From NCBI RefSeq assembly GCF_003952425.1, contig NZ_CP034449.1:4886001-4950000 (forward strand): DNA of 64,000 nt, given 5' to 3'. The notes beneath the pieces were generated by a model that was given only the letters and a program-made list of their open reading frames with translations, was not told the origin of the DNA and did no database searches. The position numbers were made by a program, and so were the translations under genes. This DNA is from Mesorhizobium sp. M2A.F.Ca.ET.046.03.2.1. GTDB taxonomy: Bacteria > Pseudomonadota > Alphaproteobacteria > Rhizobiales > Rhizobiaceae. Below, one piece after another: positions 1 through 8,283 of the stretch (position 1 is its first letter; every line of letters begins with the position of its first letter).

Positions 1-944
1 GCGCTGGGCATGTGCATGGCTCGACCGACAAGAAACGGGTGCTGATCGCGGCCTGCCTGACCGGCGGCTTCATGGTCGCCGAGGCGCTCGGCGGGCTGCT
101 CACCGGATCGCTGGCGCTGCTCGCGGACGCCGGCCATATGCTTGCCGATTCGATCGCGCTCGGTCTTGCCTGGTATGCCTTCCATCTCGCCGGACGCCCG
201 GCCACCGGCCGTCTGACCTATGGCTTCGGCCGGGTGAAGACGCTGGTCGCCTACACCAACGGCATCGCCATCTTCGTCATCGCGCTCTGGATCGTCTACG
301 AGGCCTGGGGGCGGCTGATGAACCCGGCGCCCGTGCTTGGCGGGCCGATGCTGGTGGTGGCGGTGGCAGGCCTGCTGGTCAACATCGCCTCCTTCTTCGT
401 GCTGCATGGCGGCGACCGCGAGAGCCTGAACATGCGCGGCGCGATCCTGCATGTGCTGGGCGACCTGCTCGGCTCCACCGCGGCAATCGCGGCAGCCCTC
501 ATCATCCTGGCAACCGGCTGGACGCCGATCGATCCTGTCCTCTCCGTCCTAGTGTCGCTGCTCATCCTGTCGACGGCATGGTCGCTGATGCGCGAGGCGG
601 CGCATGTCCTGCTCGAAGGCGTGCCGGCAAGCCTCGATCGCGATATGATCGCCAAGGACATCGAAGGCGCGGTCAAGGGCGTGCGCGAGGTGCATCATAT
701 GCATGTCTGGTCGCTCGACGGCACCTCCAACATGGCGACGCTGCATGCCTGCCTGAATGACGGCGTCGATCCGCATGTGGCGGTGAGCGCCATCAAGAAA
801 CGGCTTGCCGCCAAGCACGGCATCGATCATGCCACCGTCGAACCGGAATTCGGGCAATGCGCCGACAGTCATGACGAGCATGGCCATCACCATGATCGCG
901 ATCATACGCATGGCGCGCCTGCCGATCGCCGGCACTATCACTGA
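1..944 (+). CDS. Cation diffusion facilitator (CDF) metal exporter, 5' end outside window
   Basis: This is a proton-coupled exporter of Zn2+ or a related divalent metal in the inner membrane. The frame is open from the left edge (A-G-H before the GTG at 12), so the true His-containing N-terminus lies outside the window. Six hydrophobic segments fill about residues 10 to 200. The helix II motif H-M-L-A-D and the helix V motif H-V-L-G-D supply the metal-site His and Asp residues expected of CzcD/ZitB relatives. A cytosolic domain follows, and the C-terminal 30 residues are rich in His and Asp. Substrate choice among Zn, Cd and Co cannot be read from the sequence. Confidence 0.93.
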   Translation, partial: AGHVHGSTDKKRVLIAACLTGGFMVAEALGGLLTGSLALLADAGHMLADSIALGLAWYAFHLAGRPATGRLTYGFGRVKTLVAYTNGIAIFVIALWIVYEAWGRLMNPAPVLGGPMLVVAVAGLLVNIASFFVLHGGDRESLNMRGAILHVLGDLLGSTAAIAAALIILATGWTPIDPVLSVLVSLLILSTAWSLMREAAHVLLEGVPASLDRDMIAKDIEGAVKGVREVHHMHVWSLDGTSNMATLHACLNDGVDPHVAVSAIKKRLAAKHGIDHATVEPEFGQCADSHDEHGHHHDRDHTHGAPADRRHYH

Positions 945-987
945 TCAGGATTATGCCTAACAGCCTCGAAGCCAGGAAAGTCTGCTG

Positions 988-1194
988 ATGGATCGTGACA
1001 CACGCAACGCGGCGATTGCCGCGGCTGTGATACTGCTCGTGTTCGGTCTCGCCGCCTATTTCCTGCCGGCCATCATGCTGGCCGCGGGCAAGGTGTCGAC
1101 GGTGCTGGCGGCCGTCATCGCGGTGGTCTTCATGGTCGGGCTGTTCGTCGTCCTATGGCTGCGCGGACGCAGCCAACGCAAGAAAGGTCTCTGA
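988..1194 (+). CDS. Small two-helix membrane protein, unknown function
   Basis: This 68-residue protein has two hydrophobic helices (about residues 8 to 30 and 38 to 58) and a basic tail (RGRSQRKK). The start at 988 has an AGGAAAG ribosome site about 7 bases upstream. It ends two bases before the ATG of the following dehydrogenase, so both are probably on one transcript. I do not recognise a family, and no function is proposed. Confidence 0.6.
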   Translation: MDRDTRNAAIAAAVILLVFGLAAYFLPAIMLAAGKVSTVLAAVIAVVFMVGLFVVLWLRGRSQRKKGL

Positions 1195-1196
1195 AG

Positions 1197-2171
1197 ATGA
1201 GAATTCTGATCACGGGCGCGGCCGGCATGGTGGGCCGCAAGCTTATAGCGCGGCTGGCCAAGGACAGCGCCTTGCGCGGGCGCAAGATCACGGCGCTCGA
1301 CCTGCATGACATCGTGGCGCCGCAGCCGCCGGCGCTCACAGGCGTCGATGTCTCGATCCACACCGGCGATCTATCCGCGCCCGGCGCCATGGCGGCCCTC
1401 GTGGCTCCGCGCCCGGACGTGATCTTCCACCTGGCGGGCATCGTCTCGGGCGAAGCGGAAGCCAATTTCGATCTCGGCTACCGGGTCAATCTCGACGGCA
1501 CGCGCGCGCTGTTCGACGCGGTGCGGCTGGCGGCCTTCGCGCCGCGCCTCGTGTTCACCTCGTCGATCGCGGTCTTCGGCGCGCCCTTTCCGGATGTCAT
1601 TCCGGACGAGTTCCATCCGACGCCGCTCACCTCATACGGCACGCAGAAGCAGATGAGCGAAGCGCTGCTCGCCGACTACACGCGGCGCGGCTTTTTCGAC
1701 GGCATCGGCATCCGGCTGCCGACGATCTGCGTGCGCCCCGGCAAGCCGAACAAGGCAGCCTCCAGCTTTTTCTCAGGCATCATCCGCGAGCCGCTCGCCG
1801 GGCAGGAGGCGATCCTGCCGGTGCCGCGCTCAGTGCTGCACACCCATGCCAGCCCGCGCTCGGCGGTCAATTTCCTGATCCATGCGGCCGAAATCGACGG
1901 CGACAAGGTCGGACCGCGTCGCAACCTCACCATGCCCGGAGTCGCCGTCACCGTCGGCGAGCAGATCGAGGCGCTGGAGCGCATTGCCGGCGCCGAAGTC
2001 GCGAAGCGGATCCGCGAGCAACCCGACGAGACCATCTGGGCAATCGTCAAAGGCTGGCCGACACGGTTCGAGGCAAGGCGGGCGCGGGAGCTCGGCTTTG
2101 CCGCCGAGAAGAACTTCGACGAGATCATCCAAGCTCATATCGAAGATGAGCTCGGCAAAACGGTCGCTTAG
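1197..2171 (+). CDS. denD: NAD-dependent epimerase/dehydratase, D-erythronate dehydrogenase-like
   Basis: This is an extended short-chain dehydrogenase of 324 residues. The N-terminus carries the Rossmann motif G-A-A-G-M-V-G, and the catalytic Y-G-T-Q-K follows an S-S-I motif at about residues 120 to 150. The overall pattern, including the IRLPTICVRPGKPNKAASSF stretch, resembles DenD, which oxidises D-erythronate in sugar-acid catabolism. The ATG at 1197 is preferred over upstream starts because it has an AAGAAAGG ribosome site and places the Rossmann motif at the N-terminus. No partner kinase or isomerase gene is adjacent, so the substrate is inferred only from family resemblance. Confidence 0.8.
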   Translation: MRILITGAAGMVGRKLIARLAKDSALRGRKITALDLHDIVAPQPPALTGVDVSIHTGDLSAPGAMAALVAPRPDVIFHLAGIVSGEAEANFDLGYRVNLDGTRALFDAVRLAAFAPRLVFTSSIAVFGAPFPDVIPDEFHPTPLTSYGTQKQMSEALLADYTRRGFFDGIGIRLPTICVRPGKPNKAASSFFSGIIREPLAGQEAILPVPRSVLHTHASPRSAVNFLIHAAEIDGDKVGPRRNLTMPGVAVTVGEQIEALERIAGAEVAKRIREQPDETIWAIVKGWPTRFEARRARELGFAAEKNFDEIIQAHIEDELGKTVA

Positions 2172-2279
2172 GTGAACTCTAAGGGGTCACAGCTTTCCCG
2201 AGATAACCTTTACCCGCCTCTCTGCAATTAATTCGATCGTAGGGAGTGAAGGCGAAGGAACGCCCAGTCACCTGCGTTG

Positions 2280-3041
2280 TCAAAATGTCGTGGTGATGCC
2301 ACCGTCCACGGCGATTGTCTGGCCAGTGACGAAGGAAGCCGCGTCGCTGGCGAGAAAAACCACGATGCCGGCGATCTCCTCCGGCTTTCCCCAGCGGCCG
2401 AGTGCCGTGCGTGTCTTCAGCCAGCGCGCCCAATCCGGATCCTCGGCGAGGCCGGCATTCACCTCGGTCGCGAAGGTTCCGGGGGCGACGGCGTTCACGG
2501 TGATCCCGTGGCCGCCGAGTTCGACGGCGAGCGCCCGGGTCAGGCCGTCGATACCGGCCTTGGCCGCGGGATAGGCGACGTCTCCGGCCCGGCCGAGTTG
2601 CGCGATGACGGAGGAAACATTGATGATCCGGCCCGGCGCGCCGCGGCGGATCAAGGCACGGGCGACCGTTTGGCTCATCGCATAGGCGGAAACCAGGTGG
2701 CCGTCGAGCATGGCGCCGAATTCCTCCGGCGACATGGCGTCGAAGCCGCGGCGATCGCGACGGCCGACATTGTTGACGAGGATGTCGATGTCGCCCAGCC
2801 CGGCAAGCGCCTGCTGCGCGGCGTCGCGCCGAGTGACGTCGAACGGCGCGCCATGCGCATCCAGGCCCTGGTCCCGCATTCCGGCGATGGCTGCCTCGAG
2901 CGTGGCGGGCTCGCGCCCGTTCAGGATCACGCGGGCGCCGGCTTCGGCCAGGCCGCGCGCCATCTCGAGCCCGAGCCCACGCACCGATCCTGTCACCAGG
3001 GCGGTTCGGCCGGCAAGCGAGAAGCTCATGCTGCACGCCAT
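2280..3041 (-). CDS. Short-chain dehydrogenase/reductase (SDR), 3-oxoacyl-ACP reductase-like
   Basis: This classical SDR of 253 residues is an NAD(P)-dependent oxidoreductase. Visible motifs are the cofactor loop T-G-S-V-R-G-L-G, the N-N-V-G strand (a variant of NNAG), the serine in INVSS, the catalytic Y-P-A-A-K, and a C-terminal VDGG. The protein could start at 3041 or at the internal ATG at 3029 (MSFSL), which sits better against the Rossmann fold. It is divergent from a TetR-type regulator, with a long palindrome between them, so the regulator probably controls it. Gluconate, glucose or acyl substrates are all possible. Confidence 0.88.
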   Translation of the reverse strand: MACSMSFSLAGRTALVTGSVRGLGLEMARGLAEAGARVILNGREPATLEAAIAGMRDQGLDAHGAPFDVTRRDAAQQALAGLGDIDILVNNVGRRDRRGFDAMSPEEFGAMLDGHLVSAYAMSQTVARALIRRGAPGRIINVSSVIAQLGRAGDVAYPAAKAGIDGLTRALAVELGGHGITVNAVAPGTFATEVNAGLAEDPDWARWLKTRTALGRWGKPEEIAGIVVFLASDAASFVTGQTIAVDGGITTTF

Positions 3042-3043
3042 CG

Positions 3044-3080
3044 AATACCTCGACTGAAACGACCGTTTCAGTTAGGTATT
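3044..3080. promoter_or_regulatory. Nested palindromic operator between SDR and TetR genes
   Basis: A perfect 9-base inverted repeat (ACTGAAACG, 2-base spacer, CGTTTCAGT) covers 3053 to 3072. A second pair, AATACCT at 3044 and AGGTATT at 3074, flanks it. It sits directly upstream of the SDR start and 25 bases before the TetR-family ATG, where an autoregulating TetR repressor would bind. Binding itself is inferred. Confidence 0.7.
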
Positions 3081-3105
3081 ACAGCGGGCATGAAAGGAGC
3101 GCAAG

Positions 3106-3678
3106 ATGGCCGGGCATGAAGCAGTGACTGCCGAACCCTCCCTCCGCCGGGCGGAACTGCTCGATGCCAGCTATGCCTATGTGCTCGACCATGGTCTCAA
3201 TGGATTGTCGTTGCGCCCGCTGGCGGCCGCCATTGGCTCCAGTCCCCGTGTGCTGCTCTATCTGTTCGGCAGTAAGGAGAAGCTGCTGCGCGAACTGCTG
3301 GTCCGGGCGCGCACCGAACAGATCGCGCAACTGACTGTCGCGCTCGCGGCCGAGGGCCGAAGCCATGGCCTCGAAGAAACGGCCGGGCGATTGTGGGCAT
3401 GGATGTCCGCGCCCGAGCAACGTCCGATGGTCAGGCTCACCTATGAGGCGTTCCTGCTTTCTTTCAGCCATAAGCCCGGTCCGTGGGCGGGATTCGCGGC
3501 GGAAGCGGCCCAGGACTGGCTGGACCTGCTGATCGACACCCAGACGCAGCTCCCGCGAGCCGAGGCCGAGGCGCGGGCTACCCGTATACTCGCAACGATA
3601 CGCGGCCTGCTGATCGACCTTCTGGCCAATGGCGATAATGAAAGAATTGCCGCCGCCGTGCGCATGGGCTGGCTCTGA
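3106..3678 (+). CDS. TetR/AcrR-family transcriptional regulator
   Basis: This one-component regulator has 190 residues, the usual length for TetR proteins. The N-terminal helix-turn-helix lies at about residues 15 to 65 (NGLSLRPLAAAIGSSPRVLL, followed by the typical FGSKEKLL). The C-terminal part is a helical ligand-binding and dimer domain without a recognisable ligand signature. The gene is divergent from the SDR gene and shares the 3044 to 3080 palindrome with it. The likely role is repression of the SDR gene and of itself, released by a small molecule. Confidence 0.88.
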   Translation: MAGHEAVTAEPSLRRAELLDASYAYVLDHGLNGLSLRPLAAAIGSSPRVLLYLFGSKEKLLRELLVRARTEQIAQLTVALAAEGRSHGLEETAGRLWAWMSAPEQRPMVRLTYEAFLLSFSHKPGPWAGFAAEAAQDWLDLLIDTQTQLPRAEAEARATRILATIRGLLIDLLANGDNERIAAAVRMGWL

Positions 3679-3871
3679 GTTGGACCGGACGCCGCGCGAA
3701 GGCGCCCCCTCCATTATTGCGTTGCATACCGACAGCTGTTCCGCTCGCGCAACCGGATGACATCGAAGCTGTTCAGGCCATAGACGCGATTACCGCCAGT
3801 CCGGCGACCGCTTCGGGATCGGCCAGCCTGACATTGACGGCCGCGCGCGTCCTTCCTCCATCGTCGGCACT

Positions 3872-5203
3872 TCAGACGCCGCCCGACAGGCTGGCCGACA
3901 GAAGCAGCAAGCCGACGATGAAAATGAAGGCGGCGCCGCCGATCTCGACGATGGAATGGATATGGTTGCCGATGCGGCCGTCGCCGGCGAAGTAGACGGC
4001 CCAGTTCTTCGCCAGCACGGCGATCGTCGCCAGTGCCGAGACGGTGATCGCGGTGCCGATCGACATCGCCAGCACCGACAGCAGCCCGCCCAGCCACAGT
4101 CCGTTGAGCAGCGCGAAGCTCAGCACGATCAGCGCGCCGGAGCAGGGGCGGATGCCCACGGCGGCCACCGCCGACCAGGCGGTCTTCCAGTCGAAGCGGT
4201 CGCCTGACAGCATCGCCGGATCCGGCGCATGCGAATGGCCGCAGGTCTCGCAGACTTCGCCCGGGCCATGGTCGTGATGCTGATGTTCATGACTGTGACT
4301 GTGCGCGGCATGGTCGTGATGATGGAGATCGTGCGCGCCGTGATCATGGCTATGTGTATGGTCATGATCATGATCGTCATGCACGTGGAGGGCATGGGAA
4401 TGCGCGGCGTGCGCGTGCGCATGAGCATGGCCGGCATGGGAATGCGCGTGAGCGTGGGAATGCGCGTGAGCGTGCGCGCGGGAGTGCCCGCCATGCGAAT
4501 GGCCGGCATGGGCGGCCGACAGGCTGTAGGCGGGCGCTCTGCCGAACAGGCGCAGCGCCGATGGACCGAGCTTGCGCCAAAGCAGCCAGGCGCCGAACAA
4601 GGTGACCAGCACGAAGCTGGAGATTTCGAGGAACCAGGCGGCGTCGGTCATCGAGATGGCGGTGCCGCGCAGCACGAAATAGGCAAGCACCATGACGACC
4701 ACCGCCGTCAGGCCCTGCAGCAGCGCCGAAACGAAGGAAAGCAGGATGCCGCGCCTCAGCGCCACTTCGTTTGCGACCATGTAGGAAGAGATCACCGCCT
4801 TGCCGTGGCCGGGGCCGGCGGCATGGAAGATGCCATAGGCGAAGGACAGGCCGATCAGCAGCCAGAGCTTGCTGCCGTCCTGACGCATCGCCTTCATGGC
4901 CGCCGCCAGCGAGTGATAGAATTCCTGCTGCCTGAGATTGATCCACATCAGGATATGGGCGAACGGACCTGTGGTGGTCGGCGCCATGCCGTCATTGGTG
5001 CCGATGCCGAGCGAGCTTTGCGCATGCGCGGCGCCGGGCAGGTGGGCGATCACCAATGTGGCGGCCAGCAGGCCAAGCGCCAAGCGGATATTCGTGGGAT
5101 GCCCCACGAATATCCGCTTGGATTCCCTTGTCTGCCGCAGGTTCCGATCGCAAAACCGTGCGACACTTTTGCGGAACCTGCTTGCGCGTAACGACGGTTT
5201 CAT
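3872..5203 (-). CDS. Nickel/cobalt exporter, NicO/RcnA family, with very His-rich loop
   Basis: This inner-membrane Ni2+/Co2+ transporter has about 443 residues. A signal-like hydrophobic segment (LALGLLAATLVIAHL) is followed by transmembrane segments with H-x-A-G-P-G-H-G-K, typical of NicO. A loop of about 100 residues is made almost entirely of His, Ala, Ser, Asp and Gly, and ends in C-E-T-C-G-H. C-terminal helices follow. The ATG at 5203 is chosen because GGAAGGA lies 11 bases upstream, just after the stop of the DUF1007 gene. About 40 residues precede the signal-like helix; they are encoded by a palindromic repeat (5081 to 5184), which is unusual. Confidence 0.88.
   Translation of the reverse strand: MKPSLRASRFRKSVARFCDRNLRQTRESKRIFVGHPTNIRLALGLLAATLVIAHLPGAAHAQSSLGIGTNDGMAPTTTGPFAHILMWINLRQQEFYHSLAAAMKAMRQDGSKLWLLIGLSFAYGIFHAAGPGHGKAVISSYMVANEVALRRGILLSFVSALLQGLTAVVVMVLAYFVLRGTAISMTDAAWFLEISSFVLVTLFGAWLLWRKLGPSALRLFGRAPAYSLSAAHAGHSHGGHSRAHAHAHSHAHAHSHAGHAHAHAHAAHSHALHVHDDHDHDHTHSHDHGAHDLHHHDHAAHSHSHEHQHHDHGPGEVCETCGHSHAPDPAMLSGDRFDWKTAWSAVAAVGIRPCSGALIVLSFALLNGLWLGGLLSVLAMSIGTAITVSALATIAVLAKNWAVYFAGDGRIGNHIHSIVEIGGAAFIFIVGLLLLSASLSGGV
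5081..5184. repeat. RIME-like bipartite palindromic element inside the nicO-type gene
   Basis: Two palindromes lie in tandem. The first (5081 to 5120) has perfect 18-base arms around a 4-base spacer. The second (5137 to 5181) has arms GCAGGTTCCG and CGGAACCTGC enclosing CGCAAAA and TTTTGCG. CAAGC at 5081 and GCTTG at 5180 close the unit. The element belongs to the same family as those at 5902 and 30459 but lies within a reading frame. Confidence 0.8.
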
Positions 5204-5210
5204 CACCAAA

Positions 5211-5897
5211 TCATCCTTCCGGCGGGCAGTCCAATTCGAGCTTGGTGGCGAAGATCTTGCTCATGTCCGTGCCTGTCGGATCGTTGAAGAACGCGTCCGT
5301 CAGGGTCTTCTGGTTTTCCTTGATCGCCTCGTCCGGATCCGGACGGATGACCTTCTTGGTGCAGGTCGAGGGCAGGCCTTCGACGGTCATGTTGGCGTCG
5401 TCGGTGAAGTCGATCGCGGTGTAGAAGGTCGGATCGTAGACACCGATGTCGACCTTGCCGGCAAGCTTGATCGGCGTCTTCGGCTGCGACTCGAACAGGA
5501 TGATCAACTGATCGTTGTCGAAATTCGCCATCAGATGCGGCGGCGGCACCATGGGCACGTCCTTGCCGTCCTGGGTGACGAGCTGGAAGTAGTTGAACTC
5601 GGCCAGCGAGGAATGGACGGTGTCGGCCACTTCCTTGAGCTCTTTGTCGTCAAGCTTCAGATCGGAGTTCTTGTCGAACTCCATCATCACTGTACTCGAA
5701 AACAGGTCGTCGAAGCGCCAAAGGTGGCGCAGCGCCGTCACACTTTGGTGATCCTGGCTGAGGATGACGTCGAGCCGGGCTTCGGCGAAGACATGCGGAT
5801 GGACTTCAGCCTGCTCTACCGAGGCCAATATGGCCGCAAGGGCCGAAGCCAGCATGGTTGCTTGCCGTTTCAGATGCATTCCGTGCCGCGATTCCAT
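5211..5897 (-). CDS. DUF1007 family periplasmic protein, partner of the Ni/Co exporter
   Basis: This predicted exported protein has 228 residues, or 222 if it starts at the internal ATG at 5879 (MHLKRQ). A signal peptide covers about the first 30 residues, followed by H-P-H-V at the mature N-terminus, the motif characteristic of DUF1007 proteins, which are usually encoded next to NicO-type transporters. Two Cys residues near the C-terminus may form a disulphide. The stop codon lies seven bases before the transporter ATG, so the two are one operon. A role in handling the metal at the periplasmic face is inferred from this pairing. Confidence 0.85.
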   Translation of the reverse strand: MESRHGMHLKRQATMLASALAAILASVEQAEVHPHVFAEARLDVILSQDHQSVTALRHLWRFDDLFSSTVMMEFDKNSDLKLDDKELKEVADTVHSSLAEFNYFQLVTQDGKDVPMVPPPHLMANFDNDQLIILFESQPKTPIKLAGKVDIGVYDPTFYTAIDFTDDANMTVEGLPSTCTKKVIRPDPDEAIKENQKTLTDAFFNDPTGTDMSKIFATKLELDCPPEG

Positions 5898-5901
5898 TGA
5901 C

Positions 5902-5998
5902 TTAGAGCGGTTCTGCGTTCCACGCTGACCCGCTCTAATAATTTGTTTTGCGCAATTCCGGACGGAAAACCGCTACGCACTTTTCCTGGAATTGCTCT
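5902..5998. repeat. RIME-like bipartite palindromic element, intergenic copy
   Basis: The first palindrome pairs TTAGAGCGG (5902) with CCGCTCTAA (5930). The second pairs GCAATTCC (5952) with GGAATTGC (5988) around GGAAAACCG...CACTTTTCC. AGAGC at 5904 and GCTCT at 5994 close the unit. The element fills the gap between the LysR stop and the DUF1007 start. Confidence 0.75.
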
Positions 5999-6048
5999 CG
6001 GGAGCGAGCCCAGAGTTAGCAGAAAGGGGGCGAAATTGGGACGCTCGC

Positions 6049-6951
6049 TCAGGCGCCCGTGTCGCGCGTCCTGAACCAGTGCACCAGGAAGTCGACGAAG
6101 ACCCTCACCTTGGCCGGCAAATAGCGGCGGTGCGGGTAGACGGCGAAGATGCCGGTGCCGGCCAGGATGCGATCGTCGAGCGCGGTGACCAGCTTGCCGG
6201 ACGCGAGGTCGGGGGCGGCGATGAAATCGGGCAGCATGGCAAAGCCCAGGCCGGAGAGCGCGGCGGCTCTCGCCACGATCGGGCTGTTGACCTCGATAGG
6301 CCCGGAAACGGCGACGCTGATGGATTCCTCGCCTTCGCCCTTGAAGCGCCAGTTGGCCAGCGAGCGGCCGTTGGTGTCGACGATGCAGGGCAGGTTTGCG
6401 AGATCCTGCGGGCGCGTCGGCGCGCCATGCTTGGCGATCAGCTCCGGCGACGCGCACAGCCTGACCGAGAACGGCGCCAGCCGCCTGGCGATCAGCGAGG
6501 AGTTCTCCAGCCGCGAGATGCGCACGGCAAGGTCAAAGCCTTCCTCGACAAGGTCGACGAAGCGGTCGTCGAGATGGATGTCGAGCACGATGTCGGGATG
6601 CTGCCTGGCGAAGTCGACCAGCGACTGACCGATCGGCGCGTCGGCGAAGGTGCGGGCGGCCGACAGCTTGATCCTGCCGCGGACGTCGCCGGAAGACTGG
6701 CGCACCGCCTCGGCAAGGCTGTCAACCTCGCGCACGATCTCCGAGGCGCGCTGATAATAGGTGTGGCCGGCCTCGGTCAGCGAGAACTGGCGCGTGGTGC
6801 GGTTCAAGAGCAGCGCGCCGAGCTCGTCCTCCAGCTCGCGCACATATTTCGACAACAGCGCCTTGGAGCGGCCGATCTTGCGCGCCGCGGCCGAAAAGCC
6901 CTCCGCCTCGACCACGTCGATGAAGGCGCGCATGCGGGTCAATGTATCCAT
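6049..6951 (-). CDS. LysR-family transcriptional regulator
   Basis: This LysR-type regulator has 300 residues, the standard length. The winged helix-turn-helix occupies about residues 1 to 60 (AFIDVVEAEGFSAAARKIGR, then a scaffold ending in FSLTEAG), and the substrate-binding effector domain fills the rest. The ATG at 6951 is chosen because it starts immediately at the conserved helix-turn-helix (MDTLTRM). It lies two bases after the amidase stop, so the regulator is translationally coupled to the amidase rather than divergent from its target, which is less common for LysR genes. Confidence 0.92.
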   Translation of the reverse strand: MDTLTRMRAFIDVVEAEGFSAAARKIGRSKALLSKYVRELEDELGALLLNRTTRQFSLTEAGHTYYQRASEIVREVDSLAEAVRQSSGDVRGRIKLSAARTFADAPIGQSLVDFARQHPDIVLDIHLDDRFVDLVEEGFDLAVRISRLENSSLIARRLAPFSVRLCASPELIAKHGAPTRPQDLANLPCIVDTNGRSLANWRFKGEGEESISVAVSGPIEVNSPIVARAAALSGLGFAMLPDFIAAPDLASGKLVTALDDRILAGTGIFAVYPHRRYLPAKVRVFVDFLVHWFRTRDTGA

Positions 6952-6953
6952 GG

Positions 6954-8150
6954 TCAGACCTTTCGTGCCGCGTCGAGAATCTTGCGGCCGAGCCGTATCA
7001 GGGCAACGTCGCTGCCGGAAGGCCCAAGCAGCGACAGGCCGAAGGGCGCGCCGTCGACGGAGCCGATCGGCAAGGTGATCTGCGGAAAGCCCGAAAGACC
7101 CGAAAGGCATAAGAGATGCAGCGCCCTTTCGCGGTAGGCCTGGAACTGTTCCGGGGTGCTGGCGGCGAGCGGCGCCGCGCCGGGAACGGTGGGCAGGACG
7201 AGAAAGCCGTCATTGCCAAGCAGGGCGCCGAGCTCGGCCCGGAAAGCCAGCCGCCGCGCCGCTTCGGCGGCGGCAGTTTTGGCATCTATGGTGCGGCCGA
7301 AGGCAAAACGCTCCTCGACGCCCGGGCTGAGGCGACCGCCGGCCGAGATCCACGGGCCATGCTCGCGCCAGGCCTCGAAGGCCTGCAGGCGGCGAAAGCA
7401 CCAGTAAAGCTCGTCGGGGAATGAAGCGAAGGCGTATTCGGTTTCCACGGGCTGGCCTATGACAGCGGCGGCCAGCGCCTTCATGCGCGCATATTGCGCG
7501 GCCTCCGCCGGACCCATGACGAAGGCGTCCAGCCAGCGGATCGAGAGCGGGCGGTTGAGCGGGTGCTGATGCAGGTCGCGGCCGAGCAGCAGCTTGCCGA
7601 CCGTCTCATAGGTCTCGATGTCGTCGGCGAACCAGCCGAACGTGTCGAAGCTCGATGCCAGCTTCATCGCCCCGTCGAGCGAAATGCGGCCATGGGTGGT
7701 GCGTAGCCCGATCAGGCCGCAGAAGCTCGCCGGCGCGCGGATCGAGCCGCCGGTGTCGGAGCCGGTGGCGATGTTCGCCAGCCCGCCGGCAACCGCGGCC
7801 GCCGAGCCGGAAGAGGAGCCGCCGGTGACGCGATCGGGCGCGGCGGGATTGACCGGGTATGGGAAATGCGCGTTCTGGCCGAACAGCGAGAAGGCCAGCT
7901 CGTCGGTCTGGGTCTTGCCGACGAATCGCGCGCCGGCGTCGAGGATGGCCTGCACCGCTTGCGCCGTGCGCGAGGCGGCATGCGCCTCCTCGTATTTTTG
8001 CGGGTTGCCGCAGCCGGTGCGGTAGCCGGCGACGTCATAGATGTCCTTGACGGCCAGGCGCAGGCCGGCGAGCGGGCCCAATTCCGCATCCTCCACAGGC
8101 ATTTGGCGCAGATTGAGGAAGGCGTTCAGCGGTCCTTGAGTTCCTGGCAT
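6954..8150 (-). CDS. Amidase signature enzyme
   Basis: This amide hydrolase of the amidase signature family has 398 residues. It uses the Ser-cisSer-Lys triad. The Lys is in LAVKD (about residue 34), and the Ser residues lie in the motif GGSSSGSAA (about residue 115) and in GSDTGGS (about residue 135). The protein is shorter than many GatA relatives and has no adjacent gatC or gatB, so it is probably a free-standing catabolic amidase. The substrate is not apparent. It is followed directly by a LysR regulator, which may respond to its substrate or product. Confidence 0.88.
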   Translation of the reverse strand: MPGTQGPLNAFLNLRQMPVEDAELGPLAGLRLAVKDIYDVAGYRTGCGNPQKYEEAHAASRTAQAVQAILDAGARFVGKTQTDELAFSLFGQNAHFPYPVNPAAPDRVTGGSSSGSAAAVAGGLANIATGSDTGGSIRAPASFCGLIGLRTTHGRISLDGAMKLASSFDTFGWFADDIETYETVGKLLLGRDLHQHPLNRPLSIRWLDAFVMGPAEAAQYARMKALAAAVIGQPVETEYAFASFPDELYWCFRRLQAFEAWREHGPWISAGGRLSPGVEERFAFGRTIDAKTAAAEAARRLAFRAELGALLGNDGFLVLPTVPGAAPLAASTPEQFQAYRERALHLLCLSGLSGFPQITLPIGSVDGAPFGLSLLGPSGSDVALIRLGRKILDAARKV

Positions 8151-8225
8151 CGTTCGATTTCCGGATACAGTCGGACCAACATTGTTCGATGCCAGAAATT
8201 TTACAACCTGGGCTTACGATTTTTG

Positions 8226-8254
8226 TTGATTGTGAAACCCTTCGCTCCTATATC
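8226..8254 (+). promoter_or_regulatory. Predicted sigma70-type promoter for the decarboxylase leader
   Basis: TTGATT at 8226 and TATATC at 8249 are separated by 17 bases, close to the housekeeping consensus. Transcription would start near 8261, about 23 bases before the first helix of the structured leader. Confidence 0.5.
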
Positions 8255-8283
8255 GCGCTTGCCCAAAGTCGCACGTGCCTGTG

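Noticed and set aside
3679..3871. Possible gene remnant between TetR and the Ni/Co exporter
   Set aside because: Short frames on either strand have no recognisable similarity and no ribosome site; treated as ordinary intergenic sequence.
4229..5191. 320-codon plus-strand frame with many Met and Val
   Set aside because: It mirrors the His-rich loop of the exporter on the other strand; the Met/Val repeats come from complement of His/Ala codons.
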